DNA from: JBCCZC01 sp039188505
GTDB taxonomy: Bacteria > Pseudomonadota > Gammaproteobacteria > Xanthomonadales > SZUA-38
DNA: 12,928 nt
Direction of reading: 5' to 3'
NCBI GenBank assembly: GCA_039188505.1
Contig: JBCCZC010000138.1
Span: 1-12,928, forward strand
The translations under genes and the position numbers were made by a program. Shown one piece after another: positions 1-8,200 of this stretch (its first letter is position 1; every line of letters begins with the position of its first letter). A model generated the notes under the pieces. The model had not been told where the DNA came from, searched no databases, and was given only the letters and a program-made list of their open reading frames with translations.

Positions 1-30
1 CAGTATGGCCAGAGCGAGCCTGCGCCCCAT
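1..30 (-). CDS. Possible 5' end of a minus-strand gene cut by the left edge
   Basis: On the minus strand an ATG at 28-30 opens a frame that stays open to the edge and reads MGRRLALAIL. This is a positively charged start followed by hydrophobic residues, as at the beginning of a signal peptide or membrane helix. An in-frame stop lies just upstream at 58-60, so this ATG is the first possible start. A GAGG stretch lies about eight bases before it and could be the ribosome-binding site. The start is 68 bases beyond the stop of the minus-strand gene at 99-641, so the two could be co-transcribed. Only ten residues are visible and no function can be given. Confidence 0.35.
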   Translation of the reverse strand, partial: MGRRLALAIL

Positions 31-98
31 GGGTTGTGCCTCGAGCCCGGAGAATCGTCAGCTTACGGGGCGTCGGGTTCGTGAACCAGCGCGAGGCA

Positions 99-641
99 TC
101 AGCCGCCGATCAGATCGCTCTTCCGAAGGGGTAGCTTGTTCTCTGCCAGGGCAAGCAGCTCGGCAGGCATGAGTCGTGCGGACACAAGAATGTGGAAGTC
201 TCGACCGTCCCCTGGCCAGAGATGGAAGACGGCTCGCCCGGGGACCTCCATGCTGAAGACACGCTCCGTGGACTGGCCCTTGTACCAGCCGCCTTCATAG
301 AAGAGAACCTGCACGCGATGGCCGTCGCGGCGGACCGGCAGGAAGGGGTCGTCACTCCGATGCTCGATGATCTCGGCGGTCTCCCGGGTGATTGCCGAGA
401 CCGGTACGTCGACGAACGTGTTCTGCGATGCCGCGAAGCGGACCGACCCATCCGGTCTGACCCGGACGCCCAGGGCGCGCCAGGTCTCGACGGTCCCCAC
501 CGCTGCCAACGCAAGACCGGAGACGACGAACGCGCCCGCGCCGTAGGGCACGAGCAACTCGCCGTCTGCACCCGTCATTTTTCCGTAGATGAGTGCGCCG
601 GCGGTGAGTATGAAGCCACCGAAAAGGACCAGGTTCTGCAT
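99..641 (-). CDS. Small membrane-anchored protein of unknown function
   Basis: The product is 180 residues. A hydrophobic helix at about residues 3-20 and a second at about 29-52 (rich in G, A, V and L, ending near W54) form a membrane hairpin. The remaining 125 residues are soluble and look beta-rich, with alternating patterns such as VRVRPDGSVRF and HRVQVLFYEGGW, and end in a leucine-rich helix near LMPAELLALAENKLPL. The layout of a short double membrane anchor plus a compact beta domain recalls bacterial PH-like or DUF-type membrane proteins, but I do not recognise the family. The start is well supported: GGGAGG lies eight bases before the ATG. The upstream kinase gene on the same strand ends 125 bases away, and a possible promoter sits in that gap. 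Confidence 0.75.
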   Translation of the reverse strand: MQNLVLFGGFILTAGALIYGKMTGADGELLVPYGAGAFVVSGLALAAVGTVETWRALGVRVRPDGSVRFAASQNTFVDVPVSAITRETAEIIEHRSDDPFLPVRRDGHRVQVLFYEGGWYKGQSTERVFSMEVPGRAVFHLWPGDGRDFHILVSARLMPAELLALAENKLPLRKSDLIGG

Positions 642-665
642 CCCGGGTACCTCCCATCGAAACGC

Positions 666-696
666 CTACTACCCTTGAACGTTGGCATTGCCAACG
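666..696 (-). promoter_or_regulatory. Possible promoter with a palindromic operator-like site upstream of the 99-641 gene
   Basis: A perfect palindrome with a one-base centre, eight bases per arm (CGTTGGCA, T, TGCCAACG), lies at 680-696. Read on the minus strand, its distal half contains TTGGCA (694-689), five of six matches to a -35 box. Seventeen bases later comes TAGTAG (671-666), a weak -10 box. The ATG of the downstream gene would then lie about 25 bases past the -10, with its Shine-Dalgarno in between. A symmetric site covering a -35 box and the spacer is a typical repressor position. The -10 is poor, so the promoter call is tentative; the palindrome itself is certain. Confidence 0.35.
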
Positions 697-766
697 ACCG
701 CACAGGGCAGGCCATGTCTTCGAATCGCCGTGGCGAGAAGCAGTGGCCGCGAGCGAGCTGGTCAGG

Positions 767-3097
767 TCAGACCGCGACGGCTGACAGCTCTCGGGAAACC
801 GGAGAGACCCGGGGGAATTCGAGCTCGAAGCGAACGCCGAAATCGCGCTGACTTTCGCAGGAAATCCTGCCGTCGAGCACCTGGGTGACCAGGTTGTAGA
901 CGATGTGCATTCCGAGGCCATGGGATCCCTGTGCGTGGTCCCGGGCGAAGAAGGGTTCGAATACGCGCGCCAGCGTTTCCTCGTCCATCCCGCAGCCCTC
1001 GTCTCGATAGACCAGACGAACCGACTCGCCAGCGGACGAGATCGAGATCCAGAGGTTGCCCTCGGCGCCGGCCGGATAGGCGTGCCGAACGGTATTCAGA
1101 TACAGGTTGCCGATCACCTGGAGGAATACCCGCGGGTACGAATCGATCTCCAGAGGCTCCGTATCGAGGTGAACGGTGAGACCGGATTCCTCGCCGGCAG
1201 CCAGAGTCTGAACGACACTTTCCACATAGCTCCCGATATCGAAGCGCTGGCGCTTCTCGAGGGCTCGGTCCGTGGCGACTTCCCTGAAGGCGCTGACCAG
1301 GTCCACGATTCGTTGCAGGCTGTCGGTCACGATGCCCTGGGCGCGCGTGTTGGTGCCGTCGCGCTCCAGCAATGACGCGGCGGTGATGGCATTGCCGAGG
1401 GGGGTGTTGATCTTGTGCGCGACGCCGGCGACGAGGCTGGCGATGGCCGCCATCTTCTCCGCCTCGATCAGCTGCTCACGTGTCGAGTGCAGATCGCCGA
1501 TGGTGGCGCGAAGGTCCTGGTTGGATTCCTCAAGCTCGGCCGTCCGGGCAGCCACCACCGACTGGAGCTCTTCCCGGTGCTGATTGGATAGCCGGAGGTG
1601 CCGGCGGGTGACGAACAACGTCGCCGCAATGATCGTGAGCGCCAGCACGCCGATCGACGCGACGATGACGGCCCTGGACCGGGCACGCTGGCGTTGGAGT
1701 TCGACCTCTGCGATTGCCCGCTGGTGCTCGGCCTCTTCGAGCGCTCGCCGGGCTTCCGTGGCCTGGTACAGCCCGTCCATTTCGGCGAGCCGAGTCCGGG
1801 TCCGGTCGTTGAGGACGACCCGCTCGAGTTCGACGCGCCGCCGGAGGGTGTCCAGGGCACGCTGCGGCTCGCCGTTCTCCTCATGGAGGTCGACGTACGC
1901 CTCCAGCAGGTCGAGCTCGAGTTCGGCATCGTCGTTCCGCGCGACGACCACCCCGGCCCGGGCCAGGTAGTCGAAGGCAAGCGCCGTGTTGCCGTCCGCC
2001 ATCTCCGTTCGCGCACGCTTCTCGAGCACGGACGCGAGCGACGGATCGATGCCGGCTTCGGTGAAGATCGCCTCCGCACGAACGAGCGGTTCACGCGACA
2101 ACGCCAGTCGATCGGTTCGGCGATAGAGTCGCGAGAGGTTGACCAGCACGATTCCCAGGTGGGGCCGATTTCCCAGGGTCTCGAAGGTTGCGGCCGCCTC
2201 GACGAGGTACGGCTCCGCGGCGGTCGGATCGCCCGACATCATGAGCGTCTCGCCGATGGCCGCCTTGGCCCGTGCGATCGATCGTTCGAGCTCCTGCGCC
2301 TCCGCCGCCGTCATGGCGCGACGGTAGTACTGCAGCGCCGTCTCGTACTGCTCCCAGCGCTGGTAGGTGACGCCGATGTTGTACAGCGGTGCGAACAAGC
2401 CAGCTTCGTCATCCATGGCCTCGCTGATCTGTAGCGTCTCGAAGTAAGACTCGATGGCTTTTTCGTAGTCGCCTTGCCGGCGATACATGGCGCCGATGTT
2501 GTTGAGCAGCACGCTGATGGCGATGTCGTCCCCGGCCAGGCGCTTGACGGCCAGCGCCTCCAGCGACATCGAGAGCGCGGTCGCCGTCTTGCCTTCGGTG
2601 TAGTGAATCAGCGCCAGGTTGATCGTCGCGTCTGTCGCCTTGTCTTCGAGTCCGGCCGAGCGGTAGATCTCCCGCGCCCGTTCGAACTGCGCCCGGGCAC
2701 CGGTCAGGTCTCCCAGCCGCCAGAGCACGATGCCATCGAGATTGTGCGAGCGGCCCAGCTCGCGCGGCGCGTCCAGCGACTCGACCAGCCGAGCGGCCTC
2801 CGCGGCCAGTTCCGAGGCCTTCGGGTAGTCACCCTGCAGCCGATAGGCGCTGCCCATCGACAACAGGATGCTGGCTCGGATCCGGCGCGAGCCCGGCTCG
2901 AGTCGGGTCAGGGCATCTTCCGCGATGGCGATCGATTCGTTGGGCGACTTGGTTGCGTAGTCCTCGAGCTCGGCGGCGAAAGCGTCGGGCCCCAGCGCTT
3001 CGAAGCTGGGCGCATCGGCCGACACACTGGCCGGCGGGTGGAGACACGCCGTCGCGAACAGGAGGAGGCCGGCAAGCCGGACCGGGAGCATTCGCAT
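767..3097 (-). CDS. TPR-repeat hybrid sensor histidine kinase, membrane-bound
   Basis: The 776-residue protein has a signal peptide (residues 1 to about 27; A27 fits signal peptidase I, while C18 sits in a weak lipobox ATAC). About eight TPR-like repeats follow at roughly 75-425, including the clear copies NNIGAMYRRQGDYEKAIESY and YNIGVTYQRWEQYETALQYY. Then come a coiled coil (about 435-472), one transmembrane helix (476-496), a second coiled coil (about 503-548) and a kinase core. The core shows H-box H561, N-box N664 and N668, G1 box DEGCGM (699-704), F-box FEPFF (713-717) and G2 box GLGM (727-730). The TPR domain should face the periplasm and sense a peptide or protein. The residue after the histidine is K562 instead of the usual acidic residue, which may weaken autophosphorylation. 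No response regulator is nearby, so it is an orphan kinase here. I see no good Shine-Dalgarno; the ATG at 3089-3091 (residue 3) is an alternative start. Confidence 0.92.
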   Translation of the reverse strand: MRMLPVRLAGLLLFATACLHPPASVSADAPSFEALGPDAFAAELEDYATKSPNESIAIAEDALTRLEPGSRRIRASILLSMGSAYRLQGDYPKASELAAEAARLVESLDAPRELGRSHNLDGIVLWRLGDLTGARAQFERAREIYRSAGLEDKATDATINLALIHYTEGKTATALSMSLEALAVKRLAGDDIAISVLLNNIGAMYRRQGDYEKAIESYFETLQISEAMDDEAGLFAPLYNIGVTYQRWEQYETALQYYRRAMTAAEAQELERSIARAKAAIGETLMMSGDPTAAEPYLVEAAATFETLGNRPHLGIVLVNLSRLYRRTDRLALSREPLVRAEAIFTEAGIDPSLASVLEKRARTEMADGNTALAFDYLARAGVVVARNDDAELELDLLEAYVDLHEENGEPQRALDTLRRRVELERVVLNDRTRTRLAEMDGLYQATEARRALEEAEHQRAIAEVELQRQRARSRAVIVASIGVLALTIIAATLFVTRRHLRLSNQHREELQSVVAARTAELEESNQDLRATIGDLHSTREQLIEAEKMAAIASLVAGVAHKINTPLGNAITAASLLERDGTNTRAQGIVTDSLQRIVDLVSAFREVATDRALEKRQRFDIGSYVESVVQTLAAGEESGLTVHLDTEPLEIDSYPRVFLQVIGNLYLNTVRHAYPAGAEGNLWISISSAGESVRLVYRDEGCGMDEETLARVFEPFFARDHAQGSHGLGMHIVYNLVTQVLDGRISCESQRDFGVRFELEFPRVSPVSRELSAVAV

Positions 3098-3417
3098 GGA
3101 GCAGGAGCCCTGTTTCGTCGCCTGAACGAATGAGCGCTGCGAATACAGGCACTCCCTTGCGGGGCAGTGGGGTGTTTCCTTGTCGACGCAGCGCGTTCTG
3201 CTGTCCGGTTCCTTCCGGCAGCGCGAAGTTCAGCTTGCCATGCTGCCGCAATGGGCGCCAATCCACTGCGGCAGGGCCATCCCGGCCCTGAAGGCGTCGC
3301 CAGTCCGCTTTGCACATGGGTCGAGGTCGCAGACTCCCGCGTCGCTGGACTGGGAGGTATCGTATCGGTACGAACCGCGTCGACGGGTTTCCGGAAGCGG
3401 GCATGAGAGGAGAACCG
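3098..3417. other. 320-base non-coding stretch between divergent genes
   Basis: This stretch separates the start of the minus-strand kinase from the start of the plus-strand glyoxalase-like gene, so it should hold both promoters. I found no convincing -35/-10 pair on either strand. The only clear structures are two overlapping hairpins at 3243-3290. Open frames crossing it have shadow-like composition and no ribosome-binding site. It ends with the Shine-Dalgarno AGGAG before the ATG at 3418. Confidence 0.6.
3243..3290. repeat. Two overlapping inverted repeats (hairpin pair)
   Basis: The first inverted repeat has eight-base arms, CTGCCGCA at 3243-3250 and TGCGGCAG at 3267-3274, with a 16-base loop. 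The second has seven-base arms, CAGGGCC at 3272-3278 and GGCCCTG at 3284-3290, with a five-base loop. The two share 3272-3274, so in RNA they would compete for those three bases. No T-run follows, so this is not a classical terminator. It could be a leader structure, a regulator site, or chance in GC-rich DNA. Confidence 0.5.
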
Positions 3418-3795
3418 ATGGCAAGACCAGTGCTCGAGGCAGTTCATCCCGTGTTGCCTTCCCGGGACGTGCGTCGTTCGATCCGCTATTACGTGGAGCG
3501 TCCGGGCTTCAGATTGGCCTTCGCGGATTGCGACGCGTCGCCGAGCTATGCGGGCGTCGTACGTGACGGCCTGGAGTTGCACCTGCAGTGGCACGATCCG
3601 AAGGAATGGCGTGCCGTCGAGCGACCGTCGCTCAGGATCAGGGTCGCGAACATCGATTCACTTTTCGGCGAGTACAAGGGCCAGGCGGTCTTCGACTCGG
3701 CAACGGCCCTTCGCGATACGCCCTGGGGAACGCGAGAGTTCGCTTTCTTTGATCCGGATCAGAACGGGCTCACGTTCTATCGCGACCTCGCTTGA
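3418..3795 (+). CDS. Glyoxalase / bleomycin-resistance-like (VOC superfamily) protein
   Basis: The 125-residue product has the length of a single VOC domain made of two beta-alpha-beta-beta-beta modules. It resembles bleomycin-resistance-type glyoxalase superfamily proteins throughout: HPVLPSRDVRRSIRYYVE near residues 10-27, YAGVVRDGLELHLQWHD at 44-60, and the closing TREFAFFDPDQNGLTFYRDL at 105-124. Family members bind a drug or small molecule between subunits or catalyse metal-dependent reactions. The position that holds the last metal-binding glutamate in many enzymatic relatives is T119 here, so a binding role seems more likely than catalysis. In the usual DPDGN motif the G is Q115. The start is fixed by AGGAG five bases before the ATG at 3418; an earlier in-frame ATG at 3310 would add an arginine-rich stretch with no family similarity. 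The substrate is unknown. Confidence 0.88.
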   Translation: MARPVLEAVHPVLPSRDVRRSIRYYVERPGFRLAFADCDASPSYAGVVRDGLELHLQWHDPKEWRAVERPSLRIRVANIDSLFGEYKGQAVFDSATALRDTPWGTREFAFFDPDQNGLTFYRDLA

Positions 3796-3833
3796 GCCCT
3801 ACGGCCGCGAAGGGGGCAGCAGCGGCGTCGCCG

Positions 3834-4256
3834 TCAGAGCAGATATCGCGCGGCCAGGATTGCGTTCAGCGTCATCAACGTGAAGTCCGTGATGAAGATG
3901 AACAGCATCAACCCCCTGACCTGCCAGATTCCCTCACCACGGCGGTTCTGCAGCGCCACCGGGACGTTGTACGCGAACTGGGTGCCATGGGCGAGGGCAA
4001 CGGCGAACAGGATGACGGCCCACTGCAGGTCCTTGTCGAAGAGACGGGTGTTGGTCAGCAGCAGAGTGTTCAGTACGCAGAAGGCGAGATTGAAGCCGCC
4101 CAGGAATTTGCCCGACATGACCAGCGTTTCCAGGACAGGCGTGTCGCGCTGTTCGCGTGGGACCACCACTTTCGCGAACACGCGGCCGCGCAGGGAGAAC
4201 AGGTGAAAACCTCCGGCAAACCAGAGGGCGTTCAGCAGCAAGATGAATTCGAGCAT
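3834..4256 (-). CDS. Four-helix integral membrane protein of unknown function
   Basis: The 140-residue protein is mostly hydrophobic, with four likely membrane helices. They lie near residues 2-20 (LEFILLLNALWFAGGFHLF), about 47-68 (around GKFLGGFNLAFCVLNTLLL), about 78-98 (WAVILFAVALAHGTQFAYNV) and about 113-138 (around LMLFIFITDFTLMTLNAILA). The loop after helix 1 is basic and polar and carries RVFAKVVVPREQRDTP. I do not recognise a named family. The ATG is preceded by GGAG with a five-base spacer. The start is only 15 bases past the stop of the interrupted propeller gene upstream, so the two were probably one operon. The gene converges on the VOC gene, with 38 bases between the two stops. 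Confidence 0.8.
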   Translation of the reverse strand: MLEFILLLNALWFAGGFHLFSLRGRVFAKVVVPREQRDTPVLETLVMSGKFLGGFNLAFCVLNTLLLTNTRLFDKDLQWAVILFAVALAHGTQFAYNVPVALQNRRGEGIWQVRGLMLFIFITDFTLMTLNAILAARYLL

Positions 4257-4271
4257 CGTGTCTCCACGGGG

Positions 4272-5294
4272 TCAGTCGTCGAAAACGCAGAGTTCGTCGC
4301 CCGAGGATAGCGCGAGCCGTGCGGCATCGGCAGCGCCGACGACCTCTGACCGCCACATACGGTTGCCGGCGGAATCGAGGAAACCCAGGGAGCGGCTCCG
4401 GCCCGTCTCCAGCTCGTGGAGATCGAGTCTTCGCGGCGCGAACTGGTTCGCTGTCAGTGCCAACGGCTCGTCCCGGCGTAGCGCGACCACCTCCATGTGG
4501 TCATCGAAGTTGCTGAGACCGGCCCCGAGGGTGACCGAGCGAAGGCTGTCGTCGGTGCGCCGAACGACGAGCAGCTGACGGGATCGCGCGCGGCCGAGCT
4601 CGCGAACCGTCGAAATCGCGACCCGGTCCGCGTTCGCGAGGAGGTTGGCAATCTCCCCCAGCTCAGCCGATTCCGAGCGAACGGCGATCTCGCCAGACGC
4701 ACCGGTCGACAGGTTCAGCTCGACGAGAACGTCGTCCCGGGGAAGGAATGCGGTTCGGCCTTTCCGATCCAGCGTCGGGAATCGGTTGGTGTCGGGGAGG
4801 GCGATGAGCGTGTGCGAAGCGAAATCGACGACGACCTGGCGTGAGCCGCCTCCGAAGATCTCATCGAGGAAGGCGACGATCTGGCGTCCGTCGTCCGAGG
4901 GGCTCTACACGGCTCCGACGGATTCATCGGCAAGAGCGATCCTGATCTCCATCTCGCCGGCGATGTCCCGCCAGACAAGGTTGCCGGTCTCGGCGTCGAT
5001 CACGGCTTGCCCGTCGAGGCTCAATTCGCCTCCCGGGAAGATCCCGGCCTGGAACCGTTCCACAGCACCGCCGATGTCAATGGAGCGGACGCCGTCGGCT
5101 TCGAGCAGGACCCGTTCGGCACCGTCGGTCGTCAGGGCGAATCCGGTCTCGAAGGCATGCGCTCGGCAGAGCAGCGGATCGCGCACATCAGCCAGCCGAC
5201 GGTCTGACCGGAGAGTCAGATCTGCCTTACGTCCCGTTCGCTTCCAGGGCAATCGGCATTGAACGGAACAGGAACCAACGGATGGGCAGATCAT
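4272..5294 (-). pseudogene. Beta-propeller-like protein interrupted by an in-frame amber codon
   Basis: One minus-strand frame reads as protein from about 5250 to the TGA at 4272-4274, broken only by TAG at 4905-4907. Before the stop the text includes GQAVIDAETGNLVWRD, a typical PQQ/WD40-like blade edge. Directly after the stop it continues SPSDDGRQIVAFLDE, another propeller-style strand, and runs 210 codons to CVFDD. There is no usable start just after the TAG; the first ATG is at about 4496. The likely lost residue is tyrosine (TAC to TAG, giving VYSPSDDGR), or glutamine (CAG). The 5' end is unclear: the first ATG outside the neighbouring gene, at 5294, overlaps that divergent gene's start codon, no Shine-Dalgarno is visible and no signal peptide is encoded, so the front may be missing as well. 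The cause could be a real nonsense mutation, a sequencing error or readthrough. The gene lies 15 bases upstream of the membrane-protein gene and was probably its operon partner. Confidence 0.75.
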
Positions 5295-8200
5295 GGCCGC
5301 AACGACTCGAACCCTTCGCAATATCGCACTCGTGCTGGTGGCGGGCGTCGTCGCGAAAGCAGCGACCGCCGACGATTTTGAGCCGGCCCCGAAGGCAGGC
5401 GGGGCGCTGTTCCCGATCGCCTTTCTCAAGGCCGAAAACGCCGGACCGGGCGATCAGTTCGGCCTCGAACTGGCCATGGACGGCGACTTCGCCGTTGTCG
5501 GCGCGCCCGCCGAGGACGGCAACGGGTCGAGCCCGGCAGACGACTCTGCGAATCGCGCGGGTGCTGCGTACGTGTTGCGACGTGGGGCAGACGGTCAGTG
5601 GCAGCAGGAGGCGTACCTGAAGGCGACCGTTGCCGACGCGAACGACGCCTTCGGTTCAGCGGTTGCGATCTCCGGGACCCGCGTCGTGATCGGTGTGCCC
5701 GGCGATGATTCGAGCGTGTCGCCCGCGGACAATCGCGTTCCGGCATCCGGCGCGGCCTACGTGTTCGAGCGGGCCGGCGACGGTACCTGGGCGATGACCG
5801 CGTTCCTGAAGGCGTCGAACCGCGACGCCGATGATCGCTTCGGTGCCGCAGTGGCCATCTCCGGCAACACGATCCTCGTCGGTGCGCCGGGGGAGGACGG
5901 CGACGGTCTCAGCCAGGACGACGACAGTAGGGGTGATTCCGGCGCGGCGTACACCTTCGAACGCAAGGGCGATGGTCAATGGAATCAGACGGACTACCTG
6001 AAGGCCGATACCGTGGGGATCGGCGACCGCTTCGGATCCAGCGCGGCGCTCGAGGGCGACCAGGCGCTCCTGGGGGCGCCGGACGAGGATTCGCGTGACG
6101 TTCCGATCGACAACCGCGACTTCCAGTCCGGTGCGGCCTACGTGTTCGTTCGCGGCCGGAGCGATTCCTGGTCGCAGACCGCGATACTGAAGGCCGAAAA
6201 CAGCGACCCCGAAGACAATTTCGGCGCATCGGTCGCCCTGTCCGGAACAACGGCCGCGATCGGCGCACCGGGGGAAGACGGTGACGGAACCGGCCCGAAT
6301 GACGACTCGGAGACCGCGGCGGGCGCGGTCTACGTCTTCTCGACGACACGGGATACCTGGGTCCAGAGCGCCTACCTCAAGGCTTCGAATGCCGGTGCCG
6401 GCGATCAGTTCGGCCAGACCGTCGACGTCGAGGGGGACCGACTCATCGCGGGGGCGGCGGCCGAGGACAGCCTGGTCACCAGCTCCGGCGCGGCCTACGC
6501 GTTCGCGCGCTCCGGCAGCAGCTGGAGCGAAACGGACCTGCTCAAGCACGTCGACCCTGGGGATCGCGATGAATTCGGCATCGCCGTCGCGGTATCGGCT
6601 GGCCGCCTTGGCGTCGGCGTGTTCTCCGACGACGCCAGCGCGACCGGCGGGCCCTTCGACAATACGGTCTCAACGTCCGGCGCGGCGTTCGTCTTCGAGC
6701 CGGGCTATTCGATCGGCGGCACCATCGTGGGGCTCGAGGGTATCCGGCTGCAGATCTCCATCAACGGCGAAATCGAGATCATTGCCGCCGCGCCAGCCGG
6801 ACCGTTCGCGTTCGACACCGAGCTTCCCGACGGCGCGACCTACGATGTCGAGGTTGCCGGCCAGCCGGTTTCGCCCGCGCAGACCTGCGTGGTGACGAAC
6901 GGTCAGGGCACCATCAACGGGAGCGACGTGAACGACGTGCTGATCACCTGCACGACGCCGACCTACACGGTGGGCGGGAGCGTCGCCGGTCTCGAAGGCG
7001 CCGGCCTCGTGCTGCAGAACAACGGTGGCGACGATCTGGCGATCAACGGAGACGGTAGCTTCACGTTTCCGACCGTCGCGGGGGAGGGAGCGGCCTACGC
7101 GGTCACGATCCTGACCCAGCCGCAGGGGCCGCTTCAGGCCTGCACGGTCGGGAACGGCGCCGGCACCATCGCGCAGGCCGACATCACCGATGTGCAGATC
7201 ACCTGCATCACGCGCTCGTTCCGGATCGGCGGCACCGCCTCGGGGCTCCAGGGCGGTGGCCTCGTGCTCAACAACAATGCGATTGACCCGCTTCATGTCA
7301 ACGAGGACGGGCCGTTCCAGTTCTCGCTGTCGGTGCCCGACGGCGACAGCTACGACGTGATCGTGACCAACCAGCCGGAGGACCCGCCGCAGACCTGCAC
7401 CGTGACCAACGGTAGCGGCGTCGTTGCCGGCGCTGAGGTCACAGACATCTCGGTGAACTGCGACCCGGGCCAGGTGTCCCTCGGTGGGACGGTCGTCGGC
7501 CTGCAGGGCAGCGGGCTGGTGCTACGCAACGGCGGCGGTGATCCTCTGAGCATCGGCTTCAACGGCCCCTTCGTCTTCCCGTCGACCCTCTCGGTCGGCG
7601 ACTCCTATGCCGTGACCGTCACCGCGCAGCCGCAGCTGCCGACTCAGACCTGTACGGTCGAGAACGGCGTCGGGACGACCGGCAGCGTCAACGTCGCAGA
7701 TATCCTCGTCACCTGCGTCACCCAGGCCGCCGATCTCGTGATCACCAAGACCGATGGCGTCAATCAGGCCCCGACGGGTAGCCTGCTCACCTACACCATC
7801 ACGGCCACCAATCTTGGTCCTTCCGACGTTGCCGGTGCTCGCGTCACGGACGTGCTGCCCCCAGGCCTCATGGACGCGACCTGGACCTGCGTTCCCGATC
7901 CAGGCGCCGCCTGCGAGCCCGCCGGCGTGGGCGACATCGACCTTCTCGTCGACCTGCCCGCGGGCACGTCGATCGTTATCAGCCTGCAGGCCGTCATCGG
8001 TACCGGCGTGAGCCTCCTGCGCAATGAGGCGAACGTGCGTGTTCCGACGGGATTCCAGGAGGTGAACCTGGCCGACAACCGGGACAGCGACATCACCTAC
8101 AGCGGCTATGTCTTCGGGGGCGGAGCCGGCAGTTTCGAGCCCGATTCGGTCGGGCCGCTGCGCGATGCGGCCCTGAACCGGATCAACTCAGCTCGGCTGG

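Noticed and set aside
1598..2434. Long plus-strand frames across the histidine kinase gene
   Set aside because: They are shadows of the kinase frame in GC-rich DNA; they show no domain and no start signal.
3310..3417. Longer N-terminus for the VOC protein starting at 3310
   Set aside because: It adds 36 arginine- and glycine-rich residues unlike the family, while AGGAG sits five bases before the ATG at 3418.
4454..4702. Separate 82-residue minus-strand gene
   Set aside because: It is arginine- and serine-rich, has no ribosome-binding site, and overlaps in another frame the propeller frame that continues past the amber codon.
5203..5220. Inverted repeat TCTGAC / GTCAGA as an operator for the 1115-residue gene
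   Set aside because: Only six-base arms, inside the interrupted propeller frame and 73 bases from the start, without a promoter next to it; chance is likely.
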